Of a DNA stretch of 7,184 nt, positions 7,088-7,184 are shown one piece after another (position 1 is the first letter of the stretch; every line of letters starts with the position of its first letter). The DNA is from an uncultured Clostridia bacterium. GTDB lineage: Bacteria; Bacillota; Clostridia; Lachnospirales; CAG-274. The translations under genes and the position numbers were made by a program. The stretch spans positions 1 through 7,184 of the forward strand of contig CANRCU010000116.1 in assembly GCA_947629215.1 (NCBI GenBank), given 5' to 3'. The notes under the pieces were generated by a model. It was not told where the DNA came from and made no database searches. It saw only the letters and a list, made by a program, of their open reading frames with translations.

Positions 7088-7184
7088 ATGAGCGAGTTAA
7101 AAAGAAACGGAAATATTATAAACAAAAAATACATGGAATACTTTTTACCTACTGTTCTTGTGTCACTTGCGAACAATATTGCTA
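7088..7184 (+). CDS. Probable MATE-family membrane transporter (3' partial, 32 residues visible)
   Basis: The visible N-terminus is a short basic, polar leader (MSELKRNGNIINKKY) followed by the start of a hydrophobic segment, MEYFLPTVLVSLANNIA. 'YxLPTxLxSLxxNI' matches the beginning of the first membrane helix in MATE-type (multi-antimicrobial extrusion) transporters, which export drugs or metabolites using a Na+ or H+ gradient. The usual length is about 440-460 residues, so more than 90 percent lies beyond the right edge. The start is supported by the AAGGAG 7 bases upstream. The gene follows the SLH protein by 14 bases. Other polytopic membrane proteins, such as polysaccharide flippases, remain possible. 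Confidence 0.6.
   Translation, partial: MSELKRNGNIINKKYMEYFLPTVLVSLANNIA

Overview
The window is almost entirely one very long plus-strand gene fragment (3-7073, at least 2,357 codons). It encodes a giant, modular, cell-surface protein that ends in three S-layer homology (SLH) repeats. The gene is already open at the left edge, so its true start, and presumably a signal peptide, lie upstream of the window. A second gene begins 14 bases after its stop codon behind a strong ribosome binding site (ATG at 7088). It runs off the right edge, and its first 32 residues look like the start of a MATE-type membrane transporter.

The organism is most likely an anaerobic Firmicute of the Clostridia type (for example Oscillospirales or a relative). 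The clues are the SLH anchor, the BIG2-like Ig domain, the Thr/Glu/Pro linker of the TTETTTET type common in ruminal and gut Clostridia, heavy ATA (Ile) and AGA/AGG (Arg) codon use, moderate GC by eye, and a canonical AAGGAG Shine-Dalgarno. No exact species can be named from this.

Layout of the large protein, N to C (nt): end of a possible jelly-roll domain (3-150); beta-rich stretch and a divergent InlB-B-repeat-like domain (about 250-705); unrecognised mainly helical region (about 816-1460) ending in a predicted coiled coil (1461-1650); transthyretin/carboxypeptidase-regulatory-like beta domain (1911-2225); Ig-like beta domain (2238-2565); acidic low-complexity linker (2670-3045); Gly-rich amphipathic beta region (3045-3590); about seven blade-like repeats suggesting a beta-propeller (about 3690-5270); two CARDB/Ig-like modules (5286-5943); a BIG2-like domain with an insertion (5961-6343); Thr/Glu and Gly/Ser linker (6344-6540); three SLH repeats (6552-7070).

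The likely picture is a secreted protein held non-covalently to the cell-wall polymer by its C-terminal SLH repeats, displaying a long stalk of beta modules with a propeller and a helical segment that may bind a ligand. No catalytic motif was recognised in the visible part. There is no RNA gene, CRISPR array, insertion sequence, or non-coding gap longer than 14 bases.
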